Shown: positions 46,311 through 58,586, counted from the first letter of the stretch. The stretch is DNA of 64,000 bases from Exophiala sp. HKRS030 (GCA_023897205.1 JAHWDD010000007.1:186001-250000), one strand, 5' to 3'. A program made the numbers and translations. The notes: generated by a model from the sequence alone, not told the origin.

Positions 46311-47406
46311 ATGCCTGGTCTACCTGGTATGTCATGGCATTACACGACGTGTTTACAGCGATACTGAGTCACCTTGTGCGCGTGTAGCGAGTATCGACCT
46401 CGACGAATGTATCGCCCAATTGTACAAGAAAAACCTACTAGCGGAGTCATTAATCGAAGCAATATGCGCCAAAGCAAAGGAGATGCTCATGAAAGAGAGC
46501 AATGTTGTCCACATATCCGCACCTGTGACAGTTGTCGGCGACATACACGGTCAATTCTTTGACATGCTGGAAATATTCAAGATTGGAGGCTTTTGTCCAG
46601 ATACAAACTATTTATTTCTCGGTGCGTGGCAGAGACAGACCCCTAGCTGCTGGCTCCGACTCTCTGACTTGTCCCCAGGTGATTATGTCGATCGTGGGCT
46701 ATTCAGCGTCGAAACCATTTCCCTCCTTGTTTGCTTGAAATTACGATACCCTCAGCGCGTTCATCTCATCCGCGGCAATCACGAATCCCGTGGCGTCACG
46801 CAGTCCTACGGCTTCTACACCGAGTGCGCTAGAAAATATGGCAATGCAAATGTCTGGCACTACTTTACCGACATGTTTGACTTTCTCACTTTGAGCGTGG
46901 TGATCAATGATCAGATCTTTTGCGTCCACGGCGGCCTTTCTCCTTCGATTCATTCCATCGACCAAATCAAGATCATTGACAGATATCGAGAAATACCACA
47001 TGAAGGCCCTATGGCAGACTTGGTCTGGTCGGATCCGGATCCAGAACGTGATGAATTCTCTCTATCTCCTCGGGGCGCAGGATATACCTTCGGTGGAGAT
47101 GTTGTCAAAAAATTCCTCCAAGTTAACAGCATGTCTCATATTCTACGAGCTCATCAACTTTGTCAGGAGGGCTACCAGATACTTTACGATGATCGACTAA
47201 GCACGGTCTGGAGTGCACCCAACTACTGCTACCGATGTGGAAATTTAGCCAGTGTGCTTGAAGTCAGCGATACGGGGGATCGCTACTTCAATATATTTGA
47301 GGCTGCACCGGAGAACGATGTGCATCGAAATGAACAGCAACAACAACAGCAGCAACAGAATCAAGGAAAAGACGGTCAAGGATCTCATATTGAGTACTTT
47401 CTTTGA
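46311..47406 (+). CDS. ppg1: PPG1-type serine/threonine phosphatase catalytic subunit
   Basis: Exons 46311-46326, 46388-46621 and 46679-47406 give 325 residues. The 16-nt first exon encodes MPGLP and splices into SIDLDECIAQLY, the usual PPG1/PP2A-like start. Metal-site motifs are complete: VGDIHGQFFD, GDYVDRG, LIRGNHESR, the later His in CVHGG, and HILRAHQLCQEG with SAPNYCYRCGN. It ends in YFL, the PP2A-family C-terminus whose last Leu can be methylated. Yeast Ppg1 acts in a STRIPAK-like (Far) complex; this is inferred for the present gene. A Gln run (8 Q) lies before the tail. The second intron splits the codon just before DYVDRG and has no stop (57 bp), so retention would insert 19 residues into the active-site loop. 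Confidence 0.95.
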
Positions 47407-47586
47407 TCGCTGCTCGACTCATGGCTCGAAAACGCTTTATCAGGCTCTTCGTGGCAGAAATGCATGTTGTTTCATCAAAACGACCCTGAATCTCAGCAGA
47501 GCTTGCGTGGACATGGTACTTCAAAGCTCGCACATATTCAATGAAGCCTATTGGTCGTCGGTATCCTTCCATGGAGCTCAAGCTTC

Positions 47587-48422
47587 TCATTTCCAATCCT
47601 TTCCAATCTCGAACGACCATTCAAATTTCAGATGCGTTGTATCATCGTCATCAACGAAGCGAGATACAGCGTCGTAATGACCACGCGCCAGCATACCAGA
47701 TGGAGCTTCTTCCTTAGAGAATTTCTTTTCGTATGTTGGCTTGCCAGTTGTGTTGGGAGGAAAGCTGCCGATCATTTCTTGGTCCTTGCTTACTCGAATG
47801 CCTTTGCGCTTTGTGAGTTGAATGTACTTCAGACCTGAAAGAACCTGATGTTGGACAACGAAAGTGGCCTTCATCTGATACTCGCATCCTTCTTTGATAG
47901 TGAATGGTTTGTCCTTCAGACTCTCGAGAGCTCCGGGCTGAGACAGATCTATTGTAATATCGGGCCGTCCTGTAACTTCCTGATGCAGCATTAGAAAATG
48001 ATGGGGAAAGATCGGACCTTCTTACCAGAGCAAGGGACTTGATGATACATAGACGAGGGTCGTTGGGATCAGAGATTGAGTCGCCGGTTGCAAGGCCAAG
48101 AGAGGCCTTCCAACGGTTCATTGCTTCATCTTCTTGATCTAAACACCGCTAGAGTTAGCCATTTGTGACAAGACAGGACTTGAATGAGGAGCATGGCACA
48201 GGAGCTCAAATAGGCTCAGATGAGACTTCATGATCTTCTACCCCTCTTTCCCGTAATATTATTCTTGCCGTGTGCATCGTCGCTCTAGATACAATACTGT
48301 CTACACACAGATATGGTCCCTTCCGGTTATTAGTACTCACCTAGCTTATGATACTCATCAAGAGTTTTCTTTTCTCCGACCTTGAAGCCAGGGGTATGCT
48401 CCGCTGAGATGTCGTCCGCCAT
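47587..48422 (-). CDS. rdi1: Rho GDP-dissociation inhibitor
   Basis: Exons 48422-48341, 48138-48026 and 47979-47587 give 195 residues, the usual RhoGDI length. The N-terminal arm (KVGEKKTLDEYHKLDQEDEA) and LDEY-type motif are followed by the immunoglobulin-like fold: GRPDITIDL, FTIKEGCEYQMKATF, GLKYIQLTKRKGIRVSK, EMIGSFPPN, EAPSGMLARGHYDA, KFEWSFEIGKDW. RhoGDI extracts prenylated Rho GTPases (Cdc42, Rho1) from membranes and holds them in the cytosol. The three introns-to-exon joins are canonical (GTGAGT, GTAAGA). It shares a 376-bp divergent promoter with POL3. Confidence 0.95.
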
Positions 48423-48798
48423 GGTGATTTAGAAAGGAGTTCCTTTTATCCGCGTGCAGTGTAACAACTGTGGCAGCTTGATGAGGTCTTATGTAGCTTT
48501 GATGTAGCTGATGCGTAACACTACCGTGATATTGAAGGGATTGAATGTGGAACACTGTTGATACTCACTGGGGGGCGGTCAGAGTGGCATGTTTCACGTG
48601 ATGTCTTGTTCGAACATTGTTGGAAATCCACAATTAAAGTGTCGCCCCGCAGGAGCCGCTTTTAACTGATTAAATGGAATGACGCGACGCGACTTTCTCG
48701 CGCAATCAAACCATCTACAATATCCAGGACGCCCATGTTCATCGTCACGGACACTCTGCTTCTGGCCACATTTTTTTTTGTACAGAGCGTCAGCAACA
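48423..48798. promoter_or_regulatory. Divergent promoter of RhoGDI and POL3 with ACGCG boxes
   Basis: GACGCGACGCGAC at 48681-48693 contains two ACGCG cores, and TCGCGC at 48698-48703 another related core. ACGCGT-type MCB elements bind MBF (Mbp1/Swi6) and drive S-phase genes in fungi, and POL3 is a classic S-phase gene. The boxes sit about 100 bp before the POL3 ATG at 48799. Binding is inferred. Confidence 0.55.
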
Positions 48799-51700
48799 AT
48801 GCCTGGACGCGTAGTAGATAACCCCAAGAGGAGGGTGCTGACCGACGCCACCAACACTCATAGCACTTTGAAGTCACCTCCATCGGCAAAGAAGAGAAAG
48901 CTCAATGGCAATGGACCCAGTGTATCCTTCCACTCGTCTCAGCATGGTCCGAATGGCGTCAGATCCAAGTTTGGCTCTAGCCAACCCAAGAGTCACTTCG
49001 AGACAGAAGTCCTCGAGAAGATGACCCAAGATATTACCGGCTTGAAAGAGAACAACGCGGAGAAAGATCAACAATGGGACAGACCAAGCCTGGGTGATTT
49101 TGACCCTCAAAGAGACAGTCTACGCTTCCAGCAGATTGAAGTAGAAGAAGGCACACTACATGGAGGAAGAGTCACTCTCAAGTTGTTTGGTGTTTCTGAG
49201 GTTAGTCATATTCAAAGCTCGACAGTAAAGATAGCAGATGCTGACCAGAAATTAGACCGGACACTCCATCTTACTCCATGTTACCGACTTCCTCCATTAC
49301 ATCTATGTAGCAGCCCCCGTTAACTTCCAACGGCAAGATGTGGAAGGCTACAAGGCGTACCTCGAAACTCAACTGGCACAACACCAGCCTGTCATCCACT
49401 CGGTGCAGATGGTGCTACGAGAGAATCTGTATGGGTTTCAAGGCAACCAGAAAAGCCCATACCTCAAGATCACAGTTGCAGACCCAAGGTTTATCAACCG
49501 ACTGAGGTCAGCCATAGAAGATGGCCATGCCAATTATAAAGGAATGTGGAAGGGTGTGGACAGCAAGATTCTGACTTTTGACAATATTCAATATGTTTTG
49601 CGGTTCATGATTGACACCGGAATTACTGGCATGTGCTGGGTCGAGGTTCCTCCTAATAAGTATCATGTTATGCCGCAGCATGAGCGTCAATCCAATTGCC
49701 AGATCGAAGCGTATTGTCACTACCGTGATATGGTCTCCCTTGGACATGACGGAGAATGGGCAAAGATGGCACCACTACGGATCTTGTCCTTCGATATCGA
49801 ATGTGCTGGTCGAAAAGGCGTCTTCCCCGAGCCCAACCAGGATCCAGTCATTCAGATCGCCAACGTTGTCACAAGGTATGGAGAATCGAAGCCATTCGTA
49901 CGGAATGTTTTCGTGTTGGATACCTGCAGTCTGATTGTCAATACGCAAATATATGAGCACGACTCTGAGTCAAAGATGTTATTAGCCTGGAGGGATTTTC
50001 TGGAAAAGGTCGACCCCGATGTGATAATCGGTTACAATATTGCAAATTTCGACTTTCCGTACCTCCTTGACAGGGCGAAGCATCTGAAGTTGCCAAAGTT
50101 CCCATACTGGTCACGACTCAAGAGTGTCATATCCCAGGCCAAAGACACCAATTTCTCGAGCAAACAAATGGGCAATCGCGACACGAAAGCCACAAATACA
50201 AACGGAAGAATCCAGCTCGATTTATTGCAGCTGGTGCAAAGAGATCACCAACTCCGAAGTTACACTCTTAACTCTGTTTGTGCTCATTTTCTGGGGGAAC
50301 AGAAGGAAGATGTGCACCACACTATGATTACTGAGCTTTTCAATGGTACACCTGACTCGAGACGACGACTGGCTGTTTACTGTCTAAAAGATGCTTACCT
50401 GCCACAACGGCTCATGGACAAATTGATGTGTTTGGTCAACTACACGGAAATGGCCAGAGTCACGGGTGTACCTTTCAACTATCTTCTTTCTCGTGGTCAA
50501 CAAGTCAAATTTATCAGCCAGCTTTTCCGAAAAGCATTGGAGCAGCAATTGGTCATCCCTAATCTCAGAAACGAGGCATCAGAAGAACAATATGAAGGTG
50601 CTACAGTCATTGAACCCAGTAGAGGTTACTATGATGTTCCTGTTGCAACTCTCGATTTTGCCTCCTTGTACCCATCGATCATACAAGCGCACAATCTGTG
50701 TTATACCACCCTGCTGAACAAGAACACCATCGAGAAACTAAACTTGCAAAAGGACGAGGACTATATCCAAACCCCTAATGGTGACATGTTCTGCACAGCC
50801 AAGGTTCGGAAAGGGCTCCTTACTCAAATTCTGGAAGAATTGCTAGGTGCTCGTAAACGAGCGAAAAAAGAGCTTGCCGTCGAAACCGATCCTTTCAAAA
50901 AGGCTGTGCTCAACGGTCGACAGTTGGCGTTGAAAATTTCCGCCAACTCAGTGTACGGTTTGACTGGTGCTACTGTCGGAAAATTGCCGTGTCTGGCAAT
51001 TGCTTCCAGTACGACGTCCTATGGTCGACAGATGATTGAGAAGACAAAGAATGAAGTCGAGTCAAAGTACACCATTGCCAATGGATACTCACACGACGCT
51101 CAAGTTATCTACGGTGATACTGATTCTGTCATGGTCAAATTTGGAGAGAAGGATCTGGCCAAAACAATGGCGCTCGGCCAGGAGGCCGCCGATTATGTCT
51201 CGGGGAAGTTCATCAAGCCAATCAAGCTGGAATTTGAGAAGGTGTACTTCCCATACCTCTTGATCAACAAAAAACGTTACGCCGGTCTTTATTGGACCAA
51301 GCCTGAAAAGTTCGACAAGATGGACACCAAAGGTATCGAGACAGTTCGCCGAGACAACTGTCGCCTAGTCCAGATCGTCATCGAGACCGTTCTCAAGAAG
51401 ATTTTGATGGACCGAGACGTCGATGGCGCTCAAGACTACGTCAAAGAAACAATTGCCAACCTGCTCCAAAACAAGGTTGACCTGAGCATGCTCGTCATCA
51501 CCAAGGCGCTCAGCAAAAGTGACTATACTGCCAAACAGGCACACGTCGAACTCGCCGAACGCATGAAGAAGCGTGACGCTGGCTCCGCTCCGGCCTTGGG
51601 TGATCGAGTCGCGTACGTCATCATCAAAGGCGCAGCTGGTAGCAAGAACTACGAAAAGGCTGAAGATCCGATCTTCGTGCTGGAGAACAACGTCCCGATC

Positions 51701-52177
51701 GACACAAAATACTACCTTGAAAACCAACTGGCGAACCCGCTCCACCGCATCTTCGAGCCCATCTTGGGCGAGCGCCGTGCGAACTCTCTACTCGCCGGCG
51801 ACCACACGCGTAGCATCTCGGTCGCGGCGCCGACGGTGGGTGGACTGATGAAGTTTGCCAAGAAGACCCAAACGTGCATGGGTTGCAAGAAGCCCCTCGT
51901 CGGCAAGGAAGAGAGCAGGGGCGCCGTGTGTTCCAACTGTCAGCCACGTATCGGCGAGTTGTACACGAAGCACGTCAAGAAGGTGGGCGAGATGGAAGTG
52001 CGCTTCTCCAGACTCTGGACCCAGTGTCAACGCTGCCAGGGCAGCATGCATTCCGAGGTGCTGTGTTCTTCGAGAGATTGCCCCATCTTCTACATGCGCA
52101 TGAAGGCACGCAAGGAGGTTGAAGAGGCGGGCAAGGAACTTGCGAGGTTCGATGAAGATGTGGGTGCGCTCTGGTAG
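48799..52177 (+). CDS. POL3: DNA polymerase delta catalytic subunit
   Basis: Exons 48799-49200 and 49256-52177 give 1107 residues, the normal size. The N-terminus has a basic stretch (AKKRKLNG). B-family polymerase marks in order: exonuclease motif I LSFDIECAG near residue 312; ExoII IGYNIANFDFPY; ExoIII YCLKDAYLPQ; polymerase motif A DFASLYPSII near 600; motif B KISANSVYGLTG; motif C YGDTDS near 753. The end has two Cys-rich modules: CMGCKKPL..CSNC (CysA, zinc) and CQRCQGSMHSEVLCSSRDC (CysB, the 4Fe-4S ligand and contact for accessory subunits). It is the lagging-strand replicase with 3'-5' proofreading. Start chosen at 48799 (ACAATGCC context); an upstream in-frame ATG at 48679 adds 40 non-conserved residues. 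Confidence 0.98.
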
Positions 52178-52822
52178 GGTGGTTCCTTGCTGGGCTGCTG
52201 GAACGGTCCCAGGGCATGGATATGAATTAGATTCTCCGTACAACACGGAAACGGTCAAAGCGGCGGTTCCTATGTGGATGGAAGACACTTTGCCAATGGG
52301 CGTAAAGGGGTTTTTGAGCATTTGGGGGTTTTTATGGCACGGAGATTCGACTTTTTGCTGTGGGAGTTTGCAGTAGTGGCTTTTACGTAGGAAGCACGAA
52401 GCACGAAGCAGGTATATTTAAGAGGGTCCAAGGACGATTTGTACCACCAGCGTGATCACCTATTATTCCTGCAAAGGAGCATGACGGACGGCCCTGTTAC
52501 GCGAAAAGGACCTGAGGCGCTAATCAAAGTAAAATTACATTCAATGGTATCTTGGGATTCACAATGCTCAATATTGGGATTCAAACAAAAGGGAAAAAAG
52601 CAGGTGTCGTCGCCCAACCGTTACCGCCTTTATTTTTTTTCAATCTGTCCTGCATTTCTTTCATTGGGAGTAATTTGGCCCTTCCAACAAAACTCGATAC
52701 ATTTGTGTTGTTGCGTGTGTTGGTCAATCAAGAACAAACACTACCATTACTCCAACCCGTTTTTTTCTCCTCTGTTTGCCTGCTCCTTGATCCTTCCTCG
52801 ACCTCGCACTGCAATTCCAATG
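52178..52822. other. Convergent intergenic region
   Basis: 645 bp holding the 3' ends of POL3 and the next minus-strand gene. It has T-rich and A-rich runs (about 52625, 52765). Near 52391 there is a short direct repeat GAAGCACGAAGCACGAAGCA, a 7-bp unit in about 2.5 copies. No gene is seen. Confidence 0.5.
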
Positions 52823-54349
52823 TCAAAGATCGGGGTCATCTTCCAGAACTGATCGGGTCGTCGAGCCCTCGTACAGACTTTCGAGGTCAACGGAGAGCCT
52901 CGATCCTGCGATCGATCCAACTTCCGAACCTAACATTTCCATGTCGTCGTAGACAAATGACGAGTTTGCCCTGAGTGCCTCTTTCCGGATCTGCATGGCC
53001 ACGATGGCGACCCCGAGCGCGTTCCAGACATCTTGATCTTTCAGGCTGAAGTCGAACTCGGCGATGATGCGGAGTCGGTCCGTGGCTTCGCTGCTCGAAA
53101 GTGGTGGACCTGTTTGAGCATCCCGGTCGGAGAACGGAGGGGAGACCGTTTGACGAATTGAGGGGGATTGTGTAGTTTTAGATTGAACGTAAGGGCTCAA
53201 CGTGACGACTGCAACGACAGAAGAAATCAAGACAAGACCAATCAGCGTTGGCAGGGAATCGTCGTCTTCCATGATTCTGGTGTTATCGTCGTCGGCGAGA
53301 CTGAGAGAGTGAAGCTCGATGCTTGGTTGCACATTCCTCGCGTGGTGGTGCCTCTCTGAAAGTCTTTGCAATTTCTGGGCCATATGCTCAAGTGTTTGAA
53401 AGGTTGTTCGCCCTCGTCGCCTTCTCGTGAGCGTGTGTACAGGGATGTAGTTGGGATCCGATTTCGGTCGAAGTCCCATGTCAGTCAAGGCCCAGTACAG
53501 ATATCTCTTGAGTGCTCTTTCGAGCATCTTTTCACGCTGAGCGCCGGGGCTCACGTAAGACCTGTCTCTTGCCTCGTGGCCAGCCTCGAATAGTTGACGA
53601 AGTGCACGAGCAGCTCGAAACTGCTTGTCTCTTATGTGATGGATCAGTGGCGCGACTGTGGTGTTTTCGTGAGCAAACACGCTGATTGGGAGCGTTCCAA
53701 AATCAAGCATCCAGCTCTGAGGGAGGAGAGGCTCGAAGCCGCGGTACGCCAGGTGGAAGAAGAGGTCTTTCTCGGTTTGTGACCAAATGCCCGAATTAGG
53801 TGGCAGTTGGATGCTGGCGATGTATCTGCGTCTTTCTTCCATGACACCCTCCATGTCCTCAGCCCTTCCTTTTGCAAGCGATGTTAAAGAGGCGCCGTCG
53901 TCGTCGTCGTCTCGTACAGTAGGTCTGATGGCTGGTGTGATCGAGGTAATCAATGGATTCTGAGGTATCTTGCTCTTGTGACCTGCATGTGCTCGAGGTG
54001 GTGGCATCAGCACTCGGTCATTGCTGATTTGAGGGCTTGCTTGGAATGACTTGACGGGTGAATTGACCGCCTCCTCACTGCAATGTGCGTCGCTGTTTCC
54101 GGTTGCGGTCAGCACTCGCTTTCTCACTGGTTCATCGATCTCATCGTCGACTGCCTTTCGCTTCTTGTTGCTGGAACTTATGGACATCTGTGTGCCTCTT
54201 ATTGTGTCTATGCTGTCGTGTTTGGACTGGCCGGATCTAGCGTTGTCAGCTGCAACCAATGTCGAGTTGTCTGACGGCGAGGCCGAGGATCTCAAGGGCG
54301 TGAACTTGCTTAAAAAGCGGAAGGGAGCGCTGAAGAATGACGCCGCCAT
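52823..54349 (-). CDS. Uncharacterised conserved-looking protein with one membrane segment
   Basis: A single-exon 508-residue protein starting at ATG 54349 (MAASFFSAPFRFLSKFTPLR); longer open sequence upstream begins at a non-ATG codon. An N-terminal Ser-rich and basic part (SNKKRKAVDDE, PVRKRVL) could carry a nuclear signal. The folded middle (residues about 180-320) includes SGIWSQTEKDLFFHLAYRGF, EPLLPQSWMLDFGTLPISVF, ARALRQLFEAGHEARDRSYV and KRYLYWALTDMGLRP. It is followed by a basic stretch (TRRRRGRTTFQ) and a hydrophobic helix, LPTLIGLVLISSVVAVVTLS (about 385-404). The C-terminus is acidic. A protein of the nuclear envelope or ER is one reading. I recall related hypothetical proteins in other ascomycetes but no function. 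Confidence 0.75.
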   Translation of the reverse strand: MAASFFSAPFRFLSKFTPLRSSASPSDNSTLVAADNARSGQSKHDSIDTIRGTQMSISSSNKKRKAVDDEIDEPVRKRVLTATGNSDAHCSEEAVNSPVKSFQASPQISNDRVLMPPPRAHAGHKSKIPQNPLITSITPAIRPTVRDDDDDGASLTSLAKGRAEDMEGVMEERRRYIASIQLPPNSGIWSQTEKDLFFHLAYRGFEPLLPQSWMLDFGTLPISVFAHENTTVAPLIHHIRDKQFRAARALRQLFEAGHEARDRSYVSPGAQREKMLERALKRYLYWALTDMGLRPKSDPNYIPVHTLTRRRRGRTTFQTLEHMAQKLQRLSERHHHARNVQPSIELHSLSLADDDNTRIMEDDDSLPTLIGLVLISSVVAVVTLSPYVQSKTTQSPSIRQTVSPPFSDRDAQTGPPLSSSEATDRLRIIAEFDFSLKDQDVWNALGVAIVAMQIRKEALRANSSFVYDDMEMLGSEVGSIAGSRLSVDLESLYEGSTTRSVLEDDPDL

Positions 54350-54865
54350 GGTGCAAGCGACAAAGAATGCACAGAACTGTGTCTGAACCAAGCAGGTAAG
54401 GAAGTGGTTGAATATGACAGGTTGGTGAGAACAAGGCACAGCCTTAGCAAGAAGATGGCTTGTGAATGTGCAGATCAGTAATGAGCCGATCTAGAACAGG
54501 GCGAAACACTCGCCCATACTCAACAAGCATATTGAGGCACCGTTAATAGGTCGCAGTGCAGACCGTGCAGTGACCAAGACGGTCTTCTTTGTTCGCAGGT
54601 GAGAAAAAGATGAGGTTCGTCAGAGGTTGTTCAAGAAGGATGCTGGGATGACGCTGCTAACGGCGCTGTTGTTTCAGGCATCTGTCTAGCGGCCCGTGCC
54701 CTCAACGTTCACGCGTCAGTCACAATTTAAGCTTAAGTTAGTGCATCCCGTTTCTGACTAGCGTGGCTAAGTGTTCGCGATGTCACGTGTGGCAACAATA
54801 ATGTCACGAGCGCCTGGACGATGAGGGTCACTAGAAGAATACCTCACTGCAAAGCAAAGACATAG
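54350..54865. other. Divergent promoter region
   Basis: 516 bp between the uncharacterised protein gene (minus) and the tubulin cofactor gene (plus). It contains TCACGTG at about 54782. No coding sequence is recognised. Confidence 0.45.
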
Positions 54866-57800
54866 ATGGATGCTGCCGAGCACGATCTTGATGCCAAACT
54901 CTACAAGGCATCAGGGAACCTCCTTCAAGAATTCAAAACCAAATTGCCGCAGCTCATATATCACCATAGCCGGCTCCCACAAACGCGACGTCTTTTTGTT
55001 CTTGATTCCAAGTGCGAGGAGTTGAGGTCGCTGGTAAGACACTTGGGTGGTATAGCATTGCTGTGTAAACTACTGACATAAACACAGCTCGATCGCTTCC
55101 AAGAATGGCCTCAGCTGTTAGATCCTCATTTATCGGAGTTTGTCCAGCTCCTGTCAACCTCCTTTGTGGACTATCTTGTCAACTCGAACAGCCACTATTG
55201 CACCAGTATCACAAGGGGCTATAGCGGCATCTCGCCTCTACCACGAGCAATATGCCGCCTCCTTTATTCGCTGTGCAAGGTTCGCGGCTACAAGGTTGTT
55301 GTTCGACTACTCAACAATGAGCCAAGGTATCTGGCTCCCATGTTGTCAACTTTCAGGACATGGAGTTCTGGTTCGTTTGGCATGGCGTGGGAAGAACGTT
55401 ATATCATTATGTTGTGGCTATCACACCTGATGCTCGCGCCTTTCGAGCTAGCTAACATGTCTCTGGATGATCCGGCCTCGGACGCTGCCATTCCAGGTAC
55501 CTTTGCACACCTGCCTAACGCCGCTGGCGATGTAATCTCGCTGGCTCTAGAGCAACTCGAAAGCTCAGGTAAAGAACGAGAGGCTGCAAGTGTGTTACTG
55601 GTACGCTTGAGTCTTCGGACGGACATGCAAGCTCATAATGTGGCGTCAGTCCTCGTTGATTATGCGGTCGAAAGCCTCCTCCACGATCAAGACCTGCTGA
55701 AGACCAGTCCCTACAGAGCTCTTGGCCTCCTGTCCCTGATTTATGGAATTATAAGTGCGAGCTCTGACAGCGAAGCAGCTCCATTCATTCAACCCCTTTT
55801 TCGGAGCATGATAGAACTGGCAAATAGCCGGCAGAAATCGCATACTGGCATTCGAGATTCCGCTCCCGCAAGGAAACTCATTCTGAAAATCCTAAGATCT
55901 ATTTTGACTCACGCAATATCTCTCAACGAAAACACCAATACTGCCTCTGAGGACTTGCTGACCAATATGCTGGAGGAGAGTATTCAGTATTTTCTGGATG
56001 CTCTGCACGACAAGGACACGCCTGTGAGAATGGCGGCTGCAAAATCTCTCAGTGTCGTTGTGCTGAAGTTGAGCTCAGATATGTCGCGAGAAGTTATTGA
56101 AGCTATACTGAGTTCTCTTGAGGAAAACGTGCTTCTCGAAACCCCAAAGACCCAAAAGCTCGTGCCTATCACAGACCAGGCCAAATCTGACTCAATCGGC
56201 TTGAAGAGGAACATCAGCGCCGTCGATCCTCTTCAATGGCATGGACTGATGTTGACATTGGGACATCTTTTGTTCCGGCGGTCCCCTCCTCCTGACATTC
56301 TCCCGGAAATCATCCAGGCCCTGATTCTTGGGCTAGAGTTCGAGCAAAGGTCAAATGTCGGAACATCTGTCGGAATCGGCGTCCGCGATGCTGCTTGCTT
56401 TGGTCTTTGGGCATTGGCTCGAAAGTACAGCACTGTAGAGCTGGGCCTGATCTCCGTTTCGAGTTTTGCTGAAGCGGCACAGGATTCGTATATGGACTGT
56501 AAGAGTGTTCTGCAGTTAATAGCGATCAAGCTGGCTATATCTGCCTGCTTCGATCCTTCTGGCAATATACGACGCGGATCTTCCGCAGCTCTGCAGGAGC
56601 TCATCGGACGGCACCCCGATATCATCATTCATGGTATACCAGTGGTACAAATTGTCGACTATCATGCCATCGCTCGGTTGTCCAGAGCTATGACAGAAGT
56701 CGCTCCACAATTAGCAACCCTGGGCCAGATATATCACAGGCCTCTTCTACAGGCACTTGTTGAGTGGCGAGGTGCACGCGCTACTGATGTCAACCAGAGA
56801 CGGTGGGCTGCTGATGCCATCTCCCGTCTCACGAAGCCGTCAACAGCTGAGGTCACCTTGCTACTCATCAATGTCACTCTTGAGCAGCTGTTCGACATGA
56901 AACCGGCCAATATCGGCAGCACAGCAGCTGCCCGGCACGGCCTACTTTTGGCCCTGACATCGGCACTGGAGTCAGCCACAGACAGTGACTCGATGACTAT
57001 GAAGTCTTGGTTCATGAAACAGGAACAAGGCATTTATGCGTTGACACGATTGACTGGTAGGATGGACGTGAGAGTTACTGCTGATTTGGAGCTTGTCATG
57101 GAAGGAATCGCTGCCTTGATAGGAGCCATGTGCCGAACTTTCAAGATTCTCGGATGCGATTGCTCGAGTGGTATCCAGCAGGAGTGGATGGTCTCTGCAT
57201 CAGAAATTTTGAATCAATGCACAGTAGCCGGTGTGAAAGTTGCAGTGGTCCAGGCAAGCAGCGAGGCCAATCTGGATCTGATCAAGATGCTTCCGGACTC
57301 AGCTGATGCCGAATTGGTCGAGAAGTGGCTGGACAGCAAGGCCCAGGCTCCCACAGCTTTCACGAGTAAAGGTCGAATCAAGACGTTAAGCCTTGTCCAT
57401 GCCTACTTGGCTAGCTTGGGTCTACATTCGAGCCTTCAAAAGTCCATCAAGTCATATACCATTGGAATCGTACAAGGCAGCCACAAGATTGAAACTAGAG
57501 TTGATGCTATGGAGGCACTTGGTGTGATTATTGTGAACTCAGACCTCTGCTCACGAAACGAAGCAGAGGAGATGGCCGAAGTCCTCTGCTGTGGCTTGGA
57601 CGACTACTCGAACGATCAGAGAGGTGATATTGGCTCGATGCTTCGTCTTCAAAGTATTGATGCCCTCGACGCTTATCGCATTGGGTCATCTCAGTCGTCA
57701 GAAGTCATTTCCCAGACTTGCCTGCCATACGTGGCAAAACTGGCGTCGGAAAAGCTCATCAGTGTTCGCTTCCGTGCGTGGAAGTGCTTAGAAGGCTACT

Positions 57801-58586
57801 GGGGAACGAGTACAAATCTGCCGCAGCTCGAGCAGTGAGTTTGATATTTTTGTTTCAATGGATATACAGGACTGACATTGCTAGTACCTTCGACTATCCT
57901 GCCGACGTGTCGTCAATTTCCTACTTTCTGGAGCTCTTGAAGCTCCTCCAAATTTCGAGCTTTCGCGAGCACCTCCTTACAGGCTTCGTCTCATCAGCCA
58001 CTTCGGGGACAGAGGATATCTGCCGTGCTGCAAGCAATGCATTTGTGACATATATGCAACAGCTCGATGATGAATCTCGCAAGAGAACGACCGAGAAGGT
58101 CTCCTCCATTATCCTTGACCAGCTGAATCAAAATGCGTTACAAGATGATCGACAGGTTGTCCCGCTCCTTCAATTCCTGTGTTTCCTCCTGGATCAAAAC
58201 TTGTTGATCGAAGCCTCGGCGGATATCTGGGCCATCATGAAGAAGGTGCACAGCCCTAATTCCAGTCTGTCAAGGATAGAGGCTGCGATGAATTGTTATG
58301 CCAGACTGCTCGCAATCGGCCACTACCAGAGGCAGGCTAAGGACAAGCTCACGCGCCAGTTGCTTCATCGCTGGCCAAAGGTAGATGTTTTCCAATTTCC
58401 AGTCCATATACCATTATTGATGCATATTCGCAGGTCCGTAATGATGCAGCAGATCTGTTATACTTTGAAACCGGCAACACCATGTTGGCCACGGTCGACT
58501 GGAATGGAGCTCTAACGAATACCAAGCCGGTTGTCCTTAAACTAAGGAAAGAGCTTGGAGTTTCCGGGATCGACACTTCCAACTAG
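54866..58586 (+). CDS. Tubulin-folding cofactor D
   Basis: Exons 54866-55033, 55088-57834, 57885-58380 and 58434-58586 give 1187 residues, the length expected of TBCD (yeast Cin1, fission yeast Alp1). It is an all-helical ARM/HEAT protein. Marks are CRLLYSLCKVRGYKVVVRLL, the strongly conserved WEERYIIMLWLSHLMLAPF, DKDTPVRMAAAKSLSVVVLK, AACFGLWALARKYS and KLAISACFDPSGNIRRGSSA, then a TBCD C-terminal domain ending VRNDAADLLYFE. The family binds beta-tubulin during alpha/beta dimer assembly and can disassemble dimers. The final exon is short and needed to complete the family C-terminus. Only 56 bp separate its stop from that of the converging cyclin gene. Confidence 0.95.

Noticed and set aside
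48679..48798. Upstream in-frame ATG of POL3
   Set aside because: It would add 40 residues of non-conserved sequence translated from the promoter boxes. ATG 48799 has the better context.
51788..52321. 177-codon minus-strand ORF
   Set aside because: Antisense to the POL3 C-terminus with its zinc and Fe-S cysteines, which are certain on the plus strand.
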